A stretch of 54,654 bases of DNA, taken from positions 1 through 54,654 of the forward strand of contig JBOFWM010000087.1 of NCBI GenBank assembly GCA_051653625.1, written 5' to 3'. A program made the position numbers and the translations under genes. The notes under the pieces are model-generated. The model was not told where the DNA came from. It ran no database searches and worked only from the letters and a program-made list of their open reading frames with translations. This stretch comes from SFDP01 sp051653625. Lineage in GTDB: Bacteria; Bacillota; Clostridia; Lachnospirales; Lachnospiraceae. Numbering within the stretch: position 1 is the stretch's first letter; each line of letters opens with the position of its first letter. Shown here one piece after another: positions 17,306 through 27,400 of the stretch.

Positions 17306-18543
17306 ATTTAATCGAAATGGGAAAAGCAGCAAATTATGCAAAAAAAAGTTTACAAATGCTTTCTACAAATGAAAAAAATAAAGTACTTCAAGTTATTGCT
17401 GATGGATTAACGCATGATACAGAACATATCTTAAGTGAAAATCAAAAAGATTTAAAATGTGCAAAAGAACAAAATATGTCTGATGGACTTATCGATCGAT
17501 TGCGATTAACAAAAGAACGTATTGTAGACATGGCAAATGGACTTATAGAAATCATAAAGCTCGAAGATCCGATAGGAACGTCTTTAGATGAATGGGATTT
17601 GGAAAATAAGTTGCATATACAAAAAATTAGAGTCCCATTTGGTGTAGTTGGAATTATATACGAATCACGTCCTAATGTTACAGTAGATGCATTTGGATTA
17701 TGTTTTAAGACGGGAAATGTTACAATTCTCAAAGGTGGAAAAGATGCTATACATTCTAATATTGCTTTAACTAAAAGTATTCAAAATAGTTTATCTATTT
17801 GTAATTTAGACGAAAATTGCATTCAATTAATTACAGATACAAATAGAGAAGTTACGATTAAATTTATGAAATTAAAAAAATATATAGATGTCTTAATTCC
17901 ACGTGGTGGTGCATCCTTAATAGAAGCTGTTGTAAAAAATAGTACCATTCCTGTTATTGAAACTGGAACTGGAAATTGTCATATTTATGTAGATAGTTCA
18001 GCGGATTTTTCGAAGGCATATGATATTATAAATAATGCGAAAACACAAAGAGTTGGAGTGTGCAATGCTTGTGAATCCTTAGTTGTTCATAAATCCATTC
18101 TTGCTGACTTTTTACCTGGATTAGAAAAACAATTGAGACAATCAAATGTCGAACTTCGTGCGGATGCAGAATCAATGAAATATCTTGAAAATGGAATATT
18201 GGCAACAAAAGAAGATTTTGAAAAAGAATATCTTGATTATATTTTATCTATTAAAGCTGTTTCTTCCTTAGAAGAAGCTATTGAACACATTAATAAATAT
18301 CATACTTCTCATTCAGATTCGATTATAACGCAAGATGAAGAAAATGCCGAAAAATTTTTACGCTTCATTGATAGTGCATGTGTTTACGTAAATGCTTCTA
18401 CAAGATTTACAGATGGTTATGAATTTGGATTTGGTGCGGAGATTGGAATAAGTACCCAAAAGCTTCATGCTAGGGGGCCTATGGGATTAAAAGAATTAAC
18501 AAGTTATAAATATTTAATAAAAGGAAATGGGCAAATTAGATAA
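17302..18543 (+). CDS. proA: Glutamate-5-semialdehyde dehydrogenase (gamma-glutamyl phosphate reductase)
   Basis: This 413-residue enzyme reduces gamma-glutamyl phosphate with NADPH, the second step of proline synthesis. The catalytic cysteine lies in QRVGVCNACESLVVH; VPFGVVGIIYESRPNVTVDA and the C-terminal GAEIGISTQKLHARGPMGLKELTSYKY are family signatures. ATG 17302 overlaps the preceding stop by 4 bases, and the gene ends the first long transcription unit. A terminator follows at 18646-18685. Confidence 0.97.
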   Translation: MNLIEMGKAANYAKKSLQMLSTNEKNKVLQVIADGLTHDTEHILSENQKDLKCAKEQNMSDGLIDRLRLTKERIVDMANGLIEIIKLEDPIGTSLDEWDLENKLHIQKIRVPFGVVGIIYESRPNVTVDAFGLCFKTGNVTILKGGKDAIHSNIALTKSIQNSLSICNLDENCIQLITDTNREVTIKFMKLKKYIDVLIPRGGASLIEAVVKNSTIPVIETGTGNCHIYVDSSADFSKAYDIINNAKTQRVGVCNACESLVVHKSILADFLPGLEKQLRQSNVELRADAESMKYLENGILATKEDFEKEYLDYILSIKAVSSLEEAIEHINKYHTSHSDSIITQDEENAEKFLRFIDSACVYVNASTRFTDGYEFGFGAEIGISTQKLHARGPMGLKELTSYKYLIKGNGQIR

Positions 18544-18613
18544 GATATCATATATTCAATCTAACCAGATTTTATTGTTCCTGTTTCATTACAATATTCT
18601 TCTACATAAGCCA

Positions 18614-18625
18614 TACACTAGTGTA
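18614..18625. repeat. 12-base perfect palindrome upstream of the terminator
   Basis: TACACTAGTGTA is a perfect self-complement in the 295-base gap between proA and miaB. It could be an operator or chance; no gene-specific link is visible. Apart from this, the terminator and the miaB promoter, I see nothing else in the gap. Confidence 0.3.
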
Positions 18626-18645
18626 GTTGCAATTTATTTTTCGAA

Positions 18646-18685
18646 TTAAAAGAGTCGCTTTTGCTTGCATAAGTGACTCTTTTAA
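18646..18685 (+). terminator. Bidirectional-type intrinsic terminator after proA
   Basis: A 15-bp stem with one G-T wobble (TTAAAAGAGTCGCTT against AAGTGACTCTTTTAA) and a 10-base loop. The A-rich left arm and T-rich right arm make the typical terminator form. It closes the fhs-to-proA unit. Confidence 0.85.
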
Positions 18686-18774
18686 TCTATACTTTTATAT
18701 TTCCATATTTTAAAATAAATTATGAATTCTTTCGTGTAAAATGGATAGTAGATACTGTCAAATTAGAGTTTTTA

Positions 18775-18803
18775 TTGTAAAAATCCAAATGATACGTTAT
18801 AAT
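18775..18803 (+). promoter_or_regulatory. Sigma-A type promoter for miaB-mutS
   Basis: TTGTAA (18775-18780), a 17-base spacer and a perfect TATAAT (18798-18803) lie just downstream of the terminator and 36 bases before the miaB start, with GAGGAG at 18825-18830. This is the start of the next transcription unit. Confidence 0.75.
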
Positions 18804-18838
18804 AGCAAATGCATATTTAGTAAAGAGGAGAAAGTAAA

Positions 18839-20275
18839 ATGAATAATAAATTTGAAATTTATGATATAGAAGCACCAACAAAAGAGCCAGAAAGACAATA
18901 CTTCTTTATGGAAAAAGCAAAAGAATTTGTTGAAAAAGAAAGTAAAAAAATTGGTAGAGATTTAACGGCTGCAGTAACCACTTTTGGTTGTCAGATGAAT
19001 GCTAAAGATTCAGAAAAATTAGTAGGAATTTTAGAGCGAATTGGATATAAAATGATTGAATCTGAAGATGCAGATTTTGTGATTTACAATACGTGTACTG
19101 TTCGAGATAATGCAAACCAAAGAGTATATGGAAGACTTGGCAGCTTAAATCATAAAAAGAAAAAAAATCCTAATATGAAAATTGCATTATGTGGATGTAT
19201 GATGCAAGAACCAACTGCAATAGAAAAGATTAAGATGAGCTATCGTTTTGTAGATATCATTTTTGGAACACATAATATTTTTAAATTTGCTGAACTTGTA
19301 TGTATGTCCTTTATGGAAAAAGGAATGATCATAGATATATGGAAAGATACGAATGAAATTGTAGAAGATTTACCAGTAGAGCGTAAGTATGCATTTAAAT
19401 CGGGTGTAAATATTATGTTTGGATGTAATAACTTTTGCAGTTATTGCATTGTTCCATACGTACGCGGTAGAGAAAGAAGTAGAAAAGCTGAGGATATTAT
19501 AAATGAAATTAAAAAATTAGTTTCAGAAGGTGTAGTAGAAGTAATGCTTCTTGGACAAAATGTAAATTCTTATGGAAGTAATCTTGAAACACCAATCACC
19601 TTTGCAAAATTGTTGCAAGAAATTGAAACAATTGAAGGATTAGAACGTGTGAGATTTATGACTTCTCATCCAAAAGATTTATCCGACGAATTGATTGAAG
19701 TAATGAAACATTCTAATAAAATTTGCAAACATCTTCATTTACCAATGCAATCAGGTTCAACAAATATTTTAACAAAAATGAATCGAAGATATACAAAAGA
19801 AAGTTATTTAGAACTTGCTCTTAAAATCCGTAGAGAAATTCCGGATATTGCTATTACAACAGATATTATTGTTGGATTCCCAGGTGAAACAACACAAGAT
19901 GTAGATGATACTATTGATGTAATAAAACAAGTTCAATTTGAAAATGCATTTACTTTTATTTATTCTAAAAGAACAGGAACACCAGCAGCAGCCATGGAAA
20001 ATCAAATACCTGAGGATGTTGTAAAAAAAGAATTTGACCATGTACTTGAGGAAGTTCAAAAAAATGCAAGAGAAAAAACAGGTGCTTATGTCGGAAAAAC
20101 AATGGATGTTTTAGTAGAAGAAGTAAATGAACACGATGATACACTTGTGACTGGAAAATTATCAAATAACACAACAGTACATTTCAATGGAACAAAAGAG
20201 TTAATAGGGCAAATTATTCCTGTAACTTTGATAGAGGCTAAAGGATTTTATTATATTGGAAAAAGAACAGAGTAA
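18839..20275 (+). CDS. miaB: tRNA-2-methylthio-N6-dimethylallyladenosine synthase MiaB
   Basis: This 478-residue radical SAM methylthiotransferase acts on i6A37 of tRNAs reading UNN codons. The N-terminal cluster cysteines are C51 (FGCQMN), C86 (NTCTVR) and C120 (CGCMMQ); the radical SAM cysteines are C196, C200 and C203 (GCNNFCSYC). A C-terminal TRAM domain fills about 405-478. miaA, which makes its substrate, is three genes downstream. The N-terminal extension of about 40 residues before the first domain is longer than in E. coli but common in clostridia. Confidence 0.97.
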   Translation: MNNKFEIYDIEAPTKEPERQYFFMEKAKEFVEKESKKIGRDLTAAVTTFGCQMNAKDSEKLVGILERIGYKMIESEDADFVIYNTCTVRDNANQRVYGRLGSLNHKKKKNPNMKIALCGCMMQEPTAIEKIKMSYRFVDIIFGTHNIFKFAELVCMSFMEKGMIIDIWKDTNEIVEDLPVERKYAFKSGVNIMFGCNNFCSYCIVPYVRGRERSRKAEDIINEIKKLVSEGVVEVMLLGQNVNSYGSNLETPITFAKLLQEIETIEGLERVRFMTSHPKDLSDELIEVMKHSNKICKHLHLPMQSGSTNILTKMNRRYTKESYLELALKIRREIPDIAITTDIIVGFPGETTQDVDDTIDVIKQVQFENAFTFIYSKRTGTPAAAMENQIPEDVVKKEFDHVLEEVQKNAREKTGAYVGKTMDVLVEEVNEHDDTLVTGKLSNNTTVHFNGTKELIGQIIPVTLIEAKGFYYIGKRTE

Positions 20276-20297
20276 GATTAGATAAGAGGAAAAAAGC

Positions 20298-22916
20298 GTG
20301 GCAGAATTAACACCTATGATGAAGCAATATATGGAAACCAAAGAGAAATACAGTGATTGTATTCTCTTTTATCGTTTAGGCGATTTTTATGAAATGTTTT
20401 TTGAGGATGCAATTGTAGCTAGTAAGGAATTAGAAATTACGTTGACTGGAAAAAATTGTGGACAAGAAGAACGTGCGCCTATGTGCGGAGTGCCATATCA
20501 TGCAATCGATAATTATTTGAATAAGTTGGTACAAAAAGGATATAAAGTTGCGATTTGCGAACAAGTTGAGGATGCAAAGCAAACAAAAGGAATAGTAAAA
20601 AGAGAAGTCGTTCGTGTAGTAACACCTGGTACAAACTTAAGTATGCAATCTCTTGATGAAAATAAAAATAATTATTTAATGTGTATTGCATACTTTAATT
20701 CTAATATCGGAATTTCAGTTGTAGATGTATCGACTGGAGATTATTTAGTGACAGAAGTTACTGATAATAAATCTCTTATTGATGAAATTATAAAATATAA
20801 TCCTACAGAACTTATTACAAACGAAGGATTTTTAGTAAGTGGTATTGATATTAAAGAATTAAAAGAACGATTCGAAATAAGTATTTATCATTTAGAGCCA
20901 TATTATTTTGATGAAAGTAATTGCATGAGATGTTTAGAAGAACATTTTAAAGTGAAAGGCATCAAAGGATTAGGCTTAGAAGATTTTATGATCGGTTTTA
21001 TTGCTTCTGGTGCATTATTGCAATATCTATATGAAACACAAAAAAATAATTTGAGTCATTTATCAAGCATTCGTCCTTATACAACGGATGCCTTTATGTT
21101 GTTAGACAGTGCGACTAGACGTAATTTAGAATTAACAAATACACTTCGTGACAAACAAAAGAGAGGTTCTCTATTATGGGTGCTTGATAAAACAAAAACT
21201 GCCATGGGAGCAAGAATGCTTCGTATTATGGTAGAACAACCATTAATTCAAAAGGATGATATTACAAGACGTTTAGATGGATTAGAAGAATTATTATTAT
21301 TAAGTGTTTCGAGAGATGAAATTAGAGAGTATCTAAATCCTGTTTATGATTTAGAGCGATTACTCTCAAAAATCAGTTATAAAACTGCGAATCCAAGAGA
21401 TTTGCTTTCTTTTCGTTCTTCTCTTGAACTTCTTCCAGCTATAAAAGTTGTACTTTCTGAATTTAAATCAGAATCTATGATGGAAATTAATAAAGAATTA
21501 GATGGATTAGAAGATATCTATCATTTAATTGAAGATGCTATTTTAGAAGATGCGCCTATTTCTACGAAAGAAGGGGGAATCATAAAAGCTGGATTCAAAG
21601 ACGAAGTAGATCATCTTCGAGATGCAAAAACAAAAGGAAAAGAATGGCTTGCAAAATTAGAAGAAGAAGATCGTGAAAGAACGGGAATTAAAAATTTAAA
21701 AATCAAGTATAACAAAGTGTTTGGCTATTATTTTGAAGTAACAAACTCATATAGTAACCTTGTTCCAGATGATTATATTAGAAGACAAACACTCGCTAAT
21801 GCTGAACGATATTCTACTCCACAGTTAAAAGAATTAGAAGATACCATTTTAAATGCAGAAGACAAATTATATGCGCTTGAATATGAATTGTTTTGCATTT
21901 TGCGTGAAAAAATAGGACTAGAAGTAAAGAGAATTCAACAAACGGCAAAAGCAATTGCCTATTTAGATGCAATGTGTTCTTTATCTTTAGTAGCTGAACA
22001 AAATAGATACGTCAGACCTACCTTAAATACAAAAGGTGTTTTAGATATTAAAGAAGGTCGTCATCCAGTAGTTGAAAAAATGATTCCAAATGATATGTTT
22101 ATTCCAAATGATACATATTTGGATAACAAATCTCACTGTATAAATGTAATTACAGGACCAAATATGGCTGGAAAATCTACATATATGCGCCAAGTGGCCC
22201 AAATTGTCTTATTGGCCCAAATTGGTTCTTTTGTGCCTGCAAAATCTGCCAATATCAGTATAGTAGATCGTATTTTTACAAGAGTTGGTGCATCTGATGA
22301 TTTGGCCAGTGGACAAAGTACATTTATGGTTGAAATGAATGAAGTTGCCAATATTTTAAGAAATGCTACACAAAATAGCTTATTAATTTTAGATGAAATT
22401 GGACGTGGTACTTCCACCTTTGATGGATTAAGTATTGCATGGGCTGTTATTGAACATATTAGCAATACAAAAATACTTGGGGCAAAAACATTATTTGCAA
22501 CACACTACCATGAATTAACAGAACTGGAAGGAAAAATACATAATGTAAATAATTATTGTATTGCAGTAAAGGAAAATGGAGATGATATTATTTTCCTTCG
22601 AAAAATTATAAAAGGTGGAGCCGATAAAAGTTATGGAATACAAGTTGCAAAACTTGCAGGTGTTCCAGATGAAGTTATTGATCGTGCTAAAGAAATTGTG
22701 GAATCTTTAAGTGAAAATGATATTATTGTGAAGGCAAATAAAAAAAACAAGACTTCTTTTGATATTGTGGATTTAGAACAAATTTCTTTATTTGATACCG
22801 TAAAAGATGAGGATGTAATAAAAGAATTAAAAGAGATTGATGTTTCAATATTGACCCCAATTGATGCCATGAATATTCTATATAAATTACAAAATAAATT
22901 AAAGAATAGATGGTAG
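20298..22916 (+). CDS. mutS: DNA mismatch repair protein MutS
   Basis: This 872-residue protein is full length. The mismatch-sensing motif GDFYEMFFEDA is near residue 29-39, with the Phe-x-Glu as F-Y-E. Walker A is GPNMAGKS at 620-627, followed by STFMVEMNE and Walker B LILDEIGRGTSTFDG. MutS finds mispairs and recruits MutL, encoded next. The start is GTG 20298 after GAGGAAAA. An imperfect terminator-like hairpin lies at 20340-20369 within the first 72 coding bases. The stop is 14 bases before the mutL start used here. Confidence 0.98.
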   Translation: MAELTPMMKQYMETKEKYSDCILFYRLGDFYEMFFEDAIVASKELEITLTGKNCGQEERAPMCGVPYHAIDNYLNKLVQKGYKVAICEQVEDAKQTKGIVKREVVRVVTPGTNLSMQSLDENKNNYLMCIAYFNSNIGISVVDVSTGDYLVTEVTDNKSLIDEIIKYNPTELITNEGFLVSGIDIKELKERFEISIYHLEPYYFDESNCMRCLEEHFKVKGIKGLGLEDFMIGFIASGALLQYLYETQKNNLSHLSSIRPYTTDAFMLLDSATRRNLELTNTLRDKQKRGSLLWVLDKTKTAMGARMLRIMVEQPLIQKDDITRRLDGLEELLLLSVSRDEIREYLNPVYDLERLLSKISYKTANPRDLLSFRSSLELLPAIKVVLSEFKSESMMEINKELDGLEDIYHLIEDAILEDAPISTKEGGIIKAGFKDEVDHLRDAKTKGKEWLAKLEEEDRERTGIKNLKIKYNKVFGYYFEVTNSYSNLVPDDYIRRQTLANAERYSTPQLKELEDTILNAEDKLYALEYELFCILREKIGLEVKRIQQTAKAIAYLDAMCSLSLVAEQNRYVRPTLNTKGVLDIKEGRHPVVEKMIPNDMFIPNDTYLDNKSHCINVITGPNMAGKSTYMRQVAQIVLLAQIGSFVPAKSANISIVDRIFTRVGASDDLASGQSTFMVEMNEVANILRNATQNSLLILDEIGRGTSTFDGLSIAWAVIEHISNTKILGAKTLFATHYHELTELEGKIHNVNNYCIAVKENGDDIIFLRKIIKGGADKSYGIQVAKLAGVPDEVIDRAKEIVESLSENDIIVKANKKNKTSFDIVDLEQISLFDTVKDEDVIKELKEIDVSILTPIDAMNILYKLQNKLKNRW
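20340..20369 (+). repeat. Terminator-like hairpin inside mutS
   Basis: A 13-base left arm (20340-20352) pairs with TGTATTCTCTTT (20358-20369) over 12 bp with one bulged A and a 5-base loop, ending in TTTT. It lies 43-72 bases into mutS. Confidence 0.35.
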
Positions 22917-22930
22917 GACAAGGAGGTACT

Positions 22931-24715
22931 GTGAATACAATTAATATATTAGATGCACAAACCATTGATAAGATTGCGGCCGGTGAAGTTGTAGAACGTC
23001 CATCTAGTGTTGTAAAAGAATTAATGGAAAATGCAATGGATGCAATGGCCCAAGCAATTACAATCGAAATTAGAGAAGGTGGTATTTCATTTATTCGAAT
23101 TACTGATGATGGAATAGGCATTGAAAAAAGTGAAATTAAAAAAGCATTTTTACGACATGCAACAAGTAAAATCAAAAAAGTTGAGGATTTAACAACTATT
23201 GCAAGTCTTGGATTTCGAGGAGAAGCACTTTCTAGTATTAGTGCGGTATCTAAAGTTGAATTTATGTCAAAAACAAAAGATGCATTGCTTGGTACAAGGG
23301 TTGTAATAGAAGGTGGAATTGAAAAGCAAATTGAAGAAGTAGGTTTACCAAATGGAACAACTATTCTTGTAAAAGACTTGTTTTACAATACACCAGTTCG
23401 AAAAAAGTTTTTAAAATCTGCTCAAACAGAAGGAAGTTATATTGGTGATTTATGCGAACACCTTGCTCTATCTAGACCTGATATTTCTGTAAAGTTTATT
23501 CAAAATGGACAAGTAAAATTTCATACATCTGGAACAGGCAATTTAAAAGAAGTAATTTCACGTATTTTTGGAAGAGTAATTTCTAAAGAACTGCAAGAAA
23601 TTTCCTATGAAACAAATGATTTGTCTATTAAAGGATATTTAGGTAATAAAACAATTACCAAAGGAAATAGAAATTATGAGTATTATTTTGTAAATGGAAG
23701 ATATATTAAAAGTGATTTTATTGCAAAAGCATTAGAAGATGGATATAAAGAATATTTAATGCAACATAAATTTCCATTTGTTGTACTAAATTTTACGATT
23801 GCACCACATCAAATAGATGTGAATGTTCATCCTACCAAAATGGACATTCGATTTACAAATGGCGAATTATATTTTGAACAGATTTCAAATGCAGTAAAGA
23901 ATGCATTGCAAGAAAAGGAATGTATTCCTGAAATTACATGGGAAGAACCAAAAACAATCACACCAACTAAAGCAAATCTGGAAAAAATAGAATATAAACC
24001 CACACCAGAACCATTCCAATATGAAGCACGTAACAAAATAAAGGAAGAAATTTATGAATATCATATCGAACCTCAAGTTCAAGAACATGTTCAAATGGAT
24101 TTGTTTGAAGAAAAAATCATTTCAAAACCAGCTAGATGTGAATTTAAAATAATAGGACAGGTTTTTCGAACTTATTGGTTAATTGAGTATAAAGAACAAT
24201 TGCTTTATATTGATCAGCATGCTGCACATGAAAAAGTATTATATGAGCGATTAGTGCAAAAATTAAAAGAAAAAAAGATAGAAACACAGAGCATAAATCC
24301 TCCTATGATTTTCACATTAAATAGTAAAGAAATGGGGGTTTTGCAAGAAAATGAACTTTATTTTAATGAGTTAGGTTTTACGTGGGATGATTTTGGTTCA
24401 AATACCATAGCACTTAGGACAATTCCTCTTGATTTATATGGATTAAATGAAAGAGAATGCTTTTTAGGTACCATAACACAATTATTAGAGGATTCGAAAA
24501 AAAATATGCATATGCTCATGGAAGAAAAACTTGCTTCTATGTCTTGTAAAGGTGCAATAAAAGGAAATCGAAATTTATCCTATTCGGAAATGGATGAATT
24601 AATTAATCAACTATTAACTTTGGAAAATCCTTATAATTGCCCACATGGAAGACCAGTTATTGTAACTATGACAAAATTAGAGTTAGAAAAAAAATTCAAA
24701 CGAATTTTATCCTAA
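22931..24715 (+). CDS. mutL: DNA mismatch repair protein MutL (endonuclease type)
   Basis: This is a GHKL ATPase with NTINILDAQTIDKIAAGEVVERP at the start and the DDGIGI and GFRGEAL motifs. The C-terminal domain carries DQHAAHEKVLYE (residues 428-439), the DQHA(x)2E(x)4E metal site of nicking MutL proteins in species without MutH, and also SCKGAIK and CPHGRP. Length is 594 residues from GTG 22931, which has a perfect AGGAGG 4 bases upstream. The frame also offers ATG 22910, but that overlaps mutS and lacks a site. MutL nicks the nascent strand after MutS recognition. Confidence 0.97.
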   Translation: MNTINILDAQTIDKIAAGEVVERPSSVVKELMENAMDAMAQAITIEIREGGISFIRITDDGIGIEKSEIKKAFLRHATSKIKKVEDLTTIASLGFRGEALSSISAVSKVEFMSKTKDALLGTRVVIEGGIEKQIEEVGLPNGTTILVKDLFYNTPVRKKFLKSAQTEGSYIGDLCEHLALSRPDISVKFIQNGQVKFHTSGTGNLKEVISRIFGRVISKELQEISYETNDLSIKGYLGNKTITKGNRNYEYYFVNGRYIKSDFIAKALEDGYKEYLMQHKFPFVVLNFTIAPHQIDVNVHPTKMDIRFTNGELYFEQISNAVKNALQEKECIPEITWEEPKTITPTKANLEKIEYKPTPEPFQYEARNKIKEEIYEYHIEPQVQEHVQMDLFEEKIISKPARCEFKIIGQVFRTYWLIEYKEQLLYIDQHAAHEKVLYERLVQKLKEKKIETQSINPPMIFTLNSKEMGVLQENELYFNELGFTWDDFGSNTIALRTIPLDLYGLNERECFLGTITQLLEDSKKNMHMLMEEKLASMSCKGAIKGNRNLSYSEMDELINQLLTLENPYNCPHGRPVIVTMTKLELEKKFKRILS

Positions 24716-24741
24716 TGTAATCTTATAAAGGTGAAAGAACG

Positions 24742-25695
24742 ATGATAAAACCTAAATTAATTGTATTAACAGGACCAACTGCAGTTGGTAAAACGAAATT
24801 ATCTATAAAACTTGCAAAAGCACTTGGTGGTGAGATTATTAGTGCAGATTCTATGCAAGTTTATAAAGAAATGACTATTGGATCTGCAAAAATTAAGCAG
24901 GAAGAAATGGATGGGATTCCACATTATTTAGTAGATCTTTTAGAACCTACAACAGACTTTAATGTAAAAATGTTTCAAACATATGCAAAGCAATATATGA
25001 AAGAAATCTATGCAAACGGAAATATTCCAATAGTTGTTGGAGGGACGGGATTTTATATTCAAGCACTTGTCAATGATATTGATTTTTCAGAAGAAGAAAA
25101 AGATGATACATATCGAACCTATTTAGAAGATGTGTATAAAAAAGATGGCATAGAAGTACTTCATGCAATGTTACAAGAAGTGGATCATAAAAGTTCCCAA
25201 ACCATTCATCCAAACAATGTAAAAAGAGTGATGCGTGCTCTTGAATATGTTCATAATACAAAACAATTATTTTCAGAGCACAATGAAATTGAAAAACAAA
25301 AGAAAAGTCCTTATGATGTTACTTATTTTGTTTTAAATGACAAAAGAGAAAAATTATATCAAAGAATTGAAAAACGTGTAGATGAAATGATAAAAGAGGG
25401 GCTTGTTTTAGAAGTTACTAATTTGAAAAACAAAGGACTTGATCGCAAGTATGTTTCGATGCAAGGACTTGGATATAAAGAAATATTATCGTATTTAGAT
25501 GGGGAAATTTCATTAGAAGAAAGTGTTGAGATTATAAAAAAAGAAACGAGACATTTTGCAAAAAGACAATTGACTTGGTTTAGACGAGAAGCAAATGTCA
25601 CTTGGATTAATAAAGATGAATTTTCATATGATGAGGAAGAAATATTACAGCATATGATTAAAATCATAAATAAAGAGGATAAGGTAAATGAATAA
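24742..25695 (+). CDS. miaA: tRNA dimethylallyltransferase MiaA
   Basis: This 317-residue enzyme transfers dimethylallyl from DMAPP to A37 of UNN-reading tRNAs. The P-loop LTGPTAVGKTKLS (about 7-19), SADSMQVYKEM and VVGGTGFYIQAL are the family's motifs. MiaB then adds the methylthio group. The gene ends one base inside the start of the PLP enzyme. The AAAGGTGAAAG before the ATG is the ribosome-binding site. Confidence 0.97.
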   Translation: MIKPKLIVLTGPTAVGKTKLSIKLAKALGGEIISADSMQVYKEMTIGSAKIKQEEMDGIPHYLVDLLEPTTDFNVKMFQTYAKQYMKEIYANGNIPIVVGGTGFYIQALVNDIDFSEEEKDDTYRTYLEDVYKKDGIEVLHAMLQEVDHKSSQTIHPNNVKRVMRALEYVHNTKQLFSEHNEIEKQKKSPYDVTYFVLNDKREKLYQRIEKRVDEMIKEGLVLEVTNLKNKGLDRKYVSMQGLGYKEILSYLDGEISLEESVEIIKKETRHFAKRQLTWFRREANVTWINKDEFSYDEEEILQHMIKIINKEDKVNE

Positions 25696-27005
25696 TGTTA
25701 CGAGAATTGTATAAAGAATTCGAAATAGATGAAGAAATTTTTTTGTATGGTGAAGAAATTTTAGACACATTAAAAATACGGTTTGAAAAATTAGATCAAA
25801 TTGCAGAATATAATCAATTGAAAGTCCTAAAAGCAATGCAGGAATGTAGAGTAAGTGAAGCTTGTTTAAGTGGAACAACAGGTTATGGATATAATGATAT
25901 TGGTCGAGATACACTTGAAAAAGTATATGCTGCAATTTTTAAAACAGAAGATGCTCTTGTTAGACCACAAATTACATGTGGAACACATGCCCTTGCTGTA
26001 GCCCTTATGGGAAATTTACGTCCAGGAGATGAATTGCTCTCACCAGTAGGGAAACCATATGATACATTAGAAGAAGTGATTGGTATTCGTGATTCTAAGG
26101 GCTCTTTAAAAGAATATGGAATTGTCTATCGTCAAGTAAACTTACTAACAGATGGAGAGTTTGATTATGAGGCAATTAAAAATGCAATTTCAGAAAAAAC
26201 AAAAATGGTAACAATTCAACGTTCCAAAGGATATCAAACAAGACCAACTCTTTCTGTAGAAAAAATTGGTCACTTGATTGCTTTTATAAAAGACATAAGA
26301 GAAGATATTATCTGCATGGTTGATAATTGTTATGGAGAATTTGTAGAATGCATGGAGCCAAGTGAAGTGGGCGCTGATTTAGTAGTCGGCTCTTTGATTA
26401 AAAATCCAGGAGGCGGATTAGCCCAAAGTGGTGGTTATATTGTCGGTAAAACGGAATATGTAGAACAAGCATCATATCGCCTAAGTTCACCTGGTCTTGG
26501 AAAAGAAGTAGGAGCATCACTTACAGCAAATCAATCCTTTTATCAAGGATTATTTTTAGCACCTACTGTAACAATAAGTGCTTTGAAAAGTGCAATATTT
26601 GCTGCAAATATTTACGAAAATCTAGGATTTGATGTATTTCCAAATGGCACAGAAAATAGACACGATATCATTCAATCAATTACGTTTCATAAAAAAGAAC
26701 TTGTTATTGCTTTTTGTAAAGGCATTCAAAAGGCAGCACCAGTTGATAGTTTTGTAGTACCAGAACCATGGGATATGCCAGGATATGACTGTCAAGTGAT
26801 TATGGCAGCAGGTGCCTTTGTATCGGGATCTTCTATAGAACTTAGTGCAGATGCACCTATTAAACCACCATATACTGTTTTTTTTCAAGGTGGTCTTACT
26901 TGGCAACATGGAAAAATAGGTGTATTACAGTCTTTACAACAAATTGTATTAGCGAAAGGAATAGAAATACAAGATATTTTAAATGTTGAAAAAAGTAAAA
27001 ATTAA
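25695..27005 (+). CDS. PLP-dependent enzyme of the methionine gamma-lyase / YnbB family
   Basis: This 436-residue fold-type I PLP protein belongs to the Met_gamma_lyase (aluminium-resistance, YnbB) family. Its pattern includes EACLSGTTGYGYNDIGRDTLEKVYA near residues 54-78, VRPQITCGTHALAVAL, and SLIKNPGGGLAQSGGYIVG, whose lysine is the likely PLP Schiff-base residue. The substrate is uncertain; a C-S lyase activity is inferred from the family. It is linked to miaA by a one-base overlap, a common arrangement in Firmicutes (also next to mutL and hfq in some). Confidence 0.85.
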   Translation: MLRELYKEFEIDEEIFLYGEEILDTLKIRFEKLDQIAEYNQLKVLKAMQECRVSEACLSGTTGYGYNDIGRDTLEKVYAAIFKTEDALVRPQITCGTHALAVALMGNLRPGDELLSPVGKPYDTLEEVIGIRDSKGSLKEYGIVYRQVNLLTDGEFDYEAIKNAISEKTKMVTIQRSKGYQTRPTLSVEKIGHLIAFIKDIREDIICMVDNCYGEFVECMEPSEVGADLVVGSLIKNPGGGLAQSGGYIVGKTEYVEQASYRLSSPGLGKEVGASLTANQSFYQGLFLAPTVTISALKSAIFAANIYENLGFDVFPNGTENRHDIIQSITFHKKELVIAFCKGIQKAAPVDSFVVPEPWDMPGYDCQVIMAAGAFVSGSSIELSADAPIKPPYTVFFQGGLTWQHGKIGVLQSLQQIVLAKGIEIQDILNVEKSKN

Positions 27006-27105
27006 GAAATTTTCATACAAAAATGCGAAAAAAAAAAGAGTTGTTTAGTATACATACCATCCAAAATATGATAAGATTATTTGGATTATAAAGGAGAATG
27101 TACAA

Positions 27106-27360
27106 ATGAGAGGAAAAGAAATGAGAGGGAAAAATAGCTGGATATGCTTGCTTCTTATTTTGGCAGGAATTGTAGTAGGTGGACTTGTTGGAAGTGCATT
27201 TCCAAATAGTATATTAAACTATGGACAAACATTTGGACTATCAAGTCCTCTTGTTTTAGATTTAGGAATACTAACTATTACATTTGCACTTACTATCAAA
27301 ATCACTATTGCAAGTATTATAGGTATTATTGTTGCTATTGTTATATATCGAATTTTATAA
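27106..27360 (+). CDS. DUF4321 small membrane protein
   Basis: The 84-residue protein has two hydrophobic helices (about 12-30 and 55-83) with GGLVGSAFPN between them, matching DUF4321 of clostridia. ATG 27106 follows AAAGGAG; a second in-frame ATG is at 27121. The 100 bases before it have no strong promoter or terminator. Function unknown, though it recurs near radC/mreB in this group. Confidence 0.75.
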   Translation: MRGKEMRGKNSWICLLLILAGIVVGGLVGSAFPNSILNYGQTFGLSSPLVLDLGILTITFALTIKITIASIIGIIVAIVIYRIL

Positions 27361-27400
27361 CTTGATTTACTTCCTGAAGAGATAGGAAATCGAGGTAAAA

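Noticed and set aside
22195..22224. Direct repeat TGGCCCAAATTG, 18 bases apart, in mutS
   Set aside because: It encodes the repeated tripeptide AQI of a conserved helix after Walker A; a coincidence of codons is enough.
24775..24788. 14-base palindrome CCAACTGCAGTTGG in miaA
   Set aside because: It is the coding sequence of the conserved P-loop (PTAVG), not a separate site.
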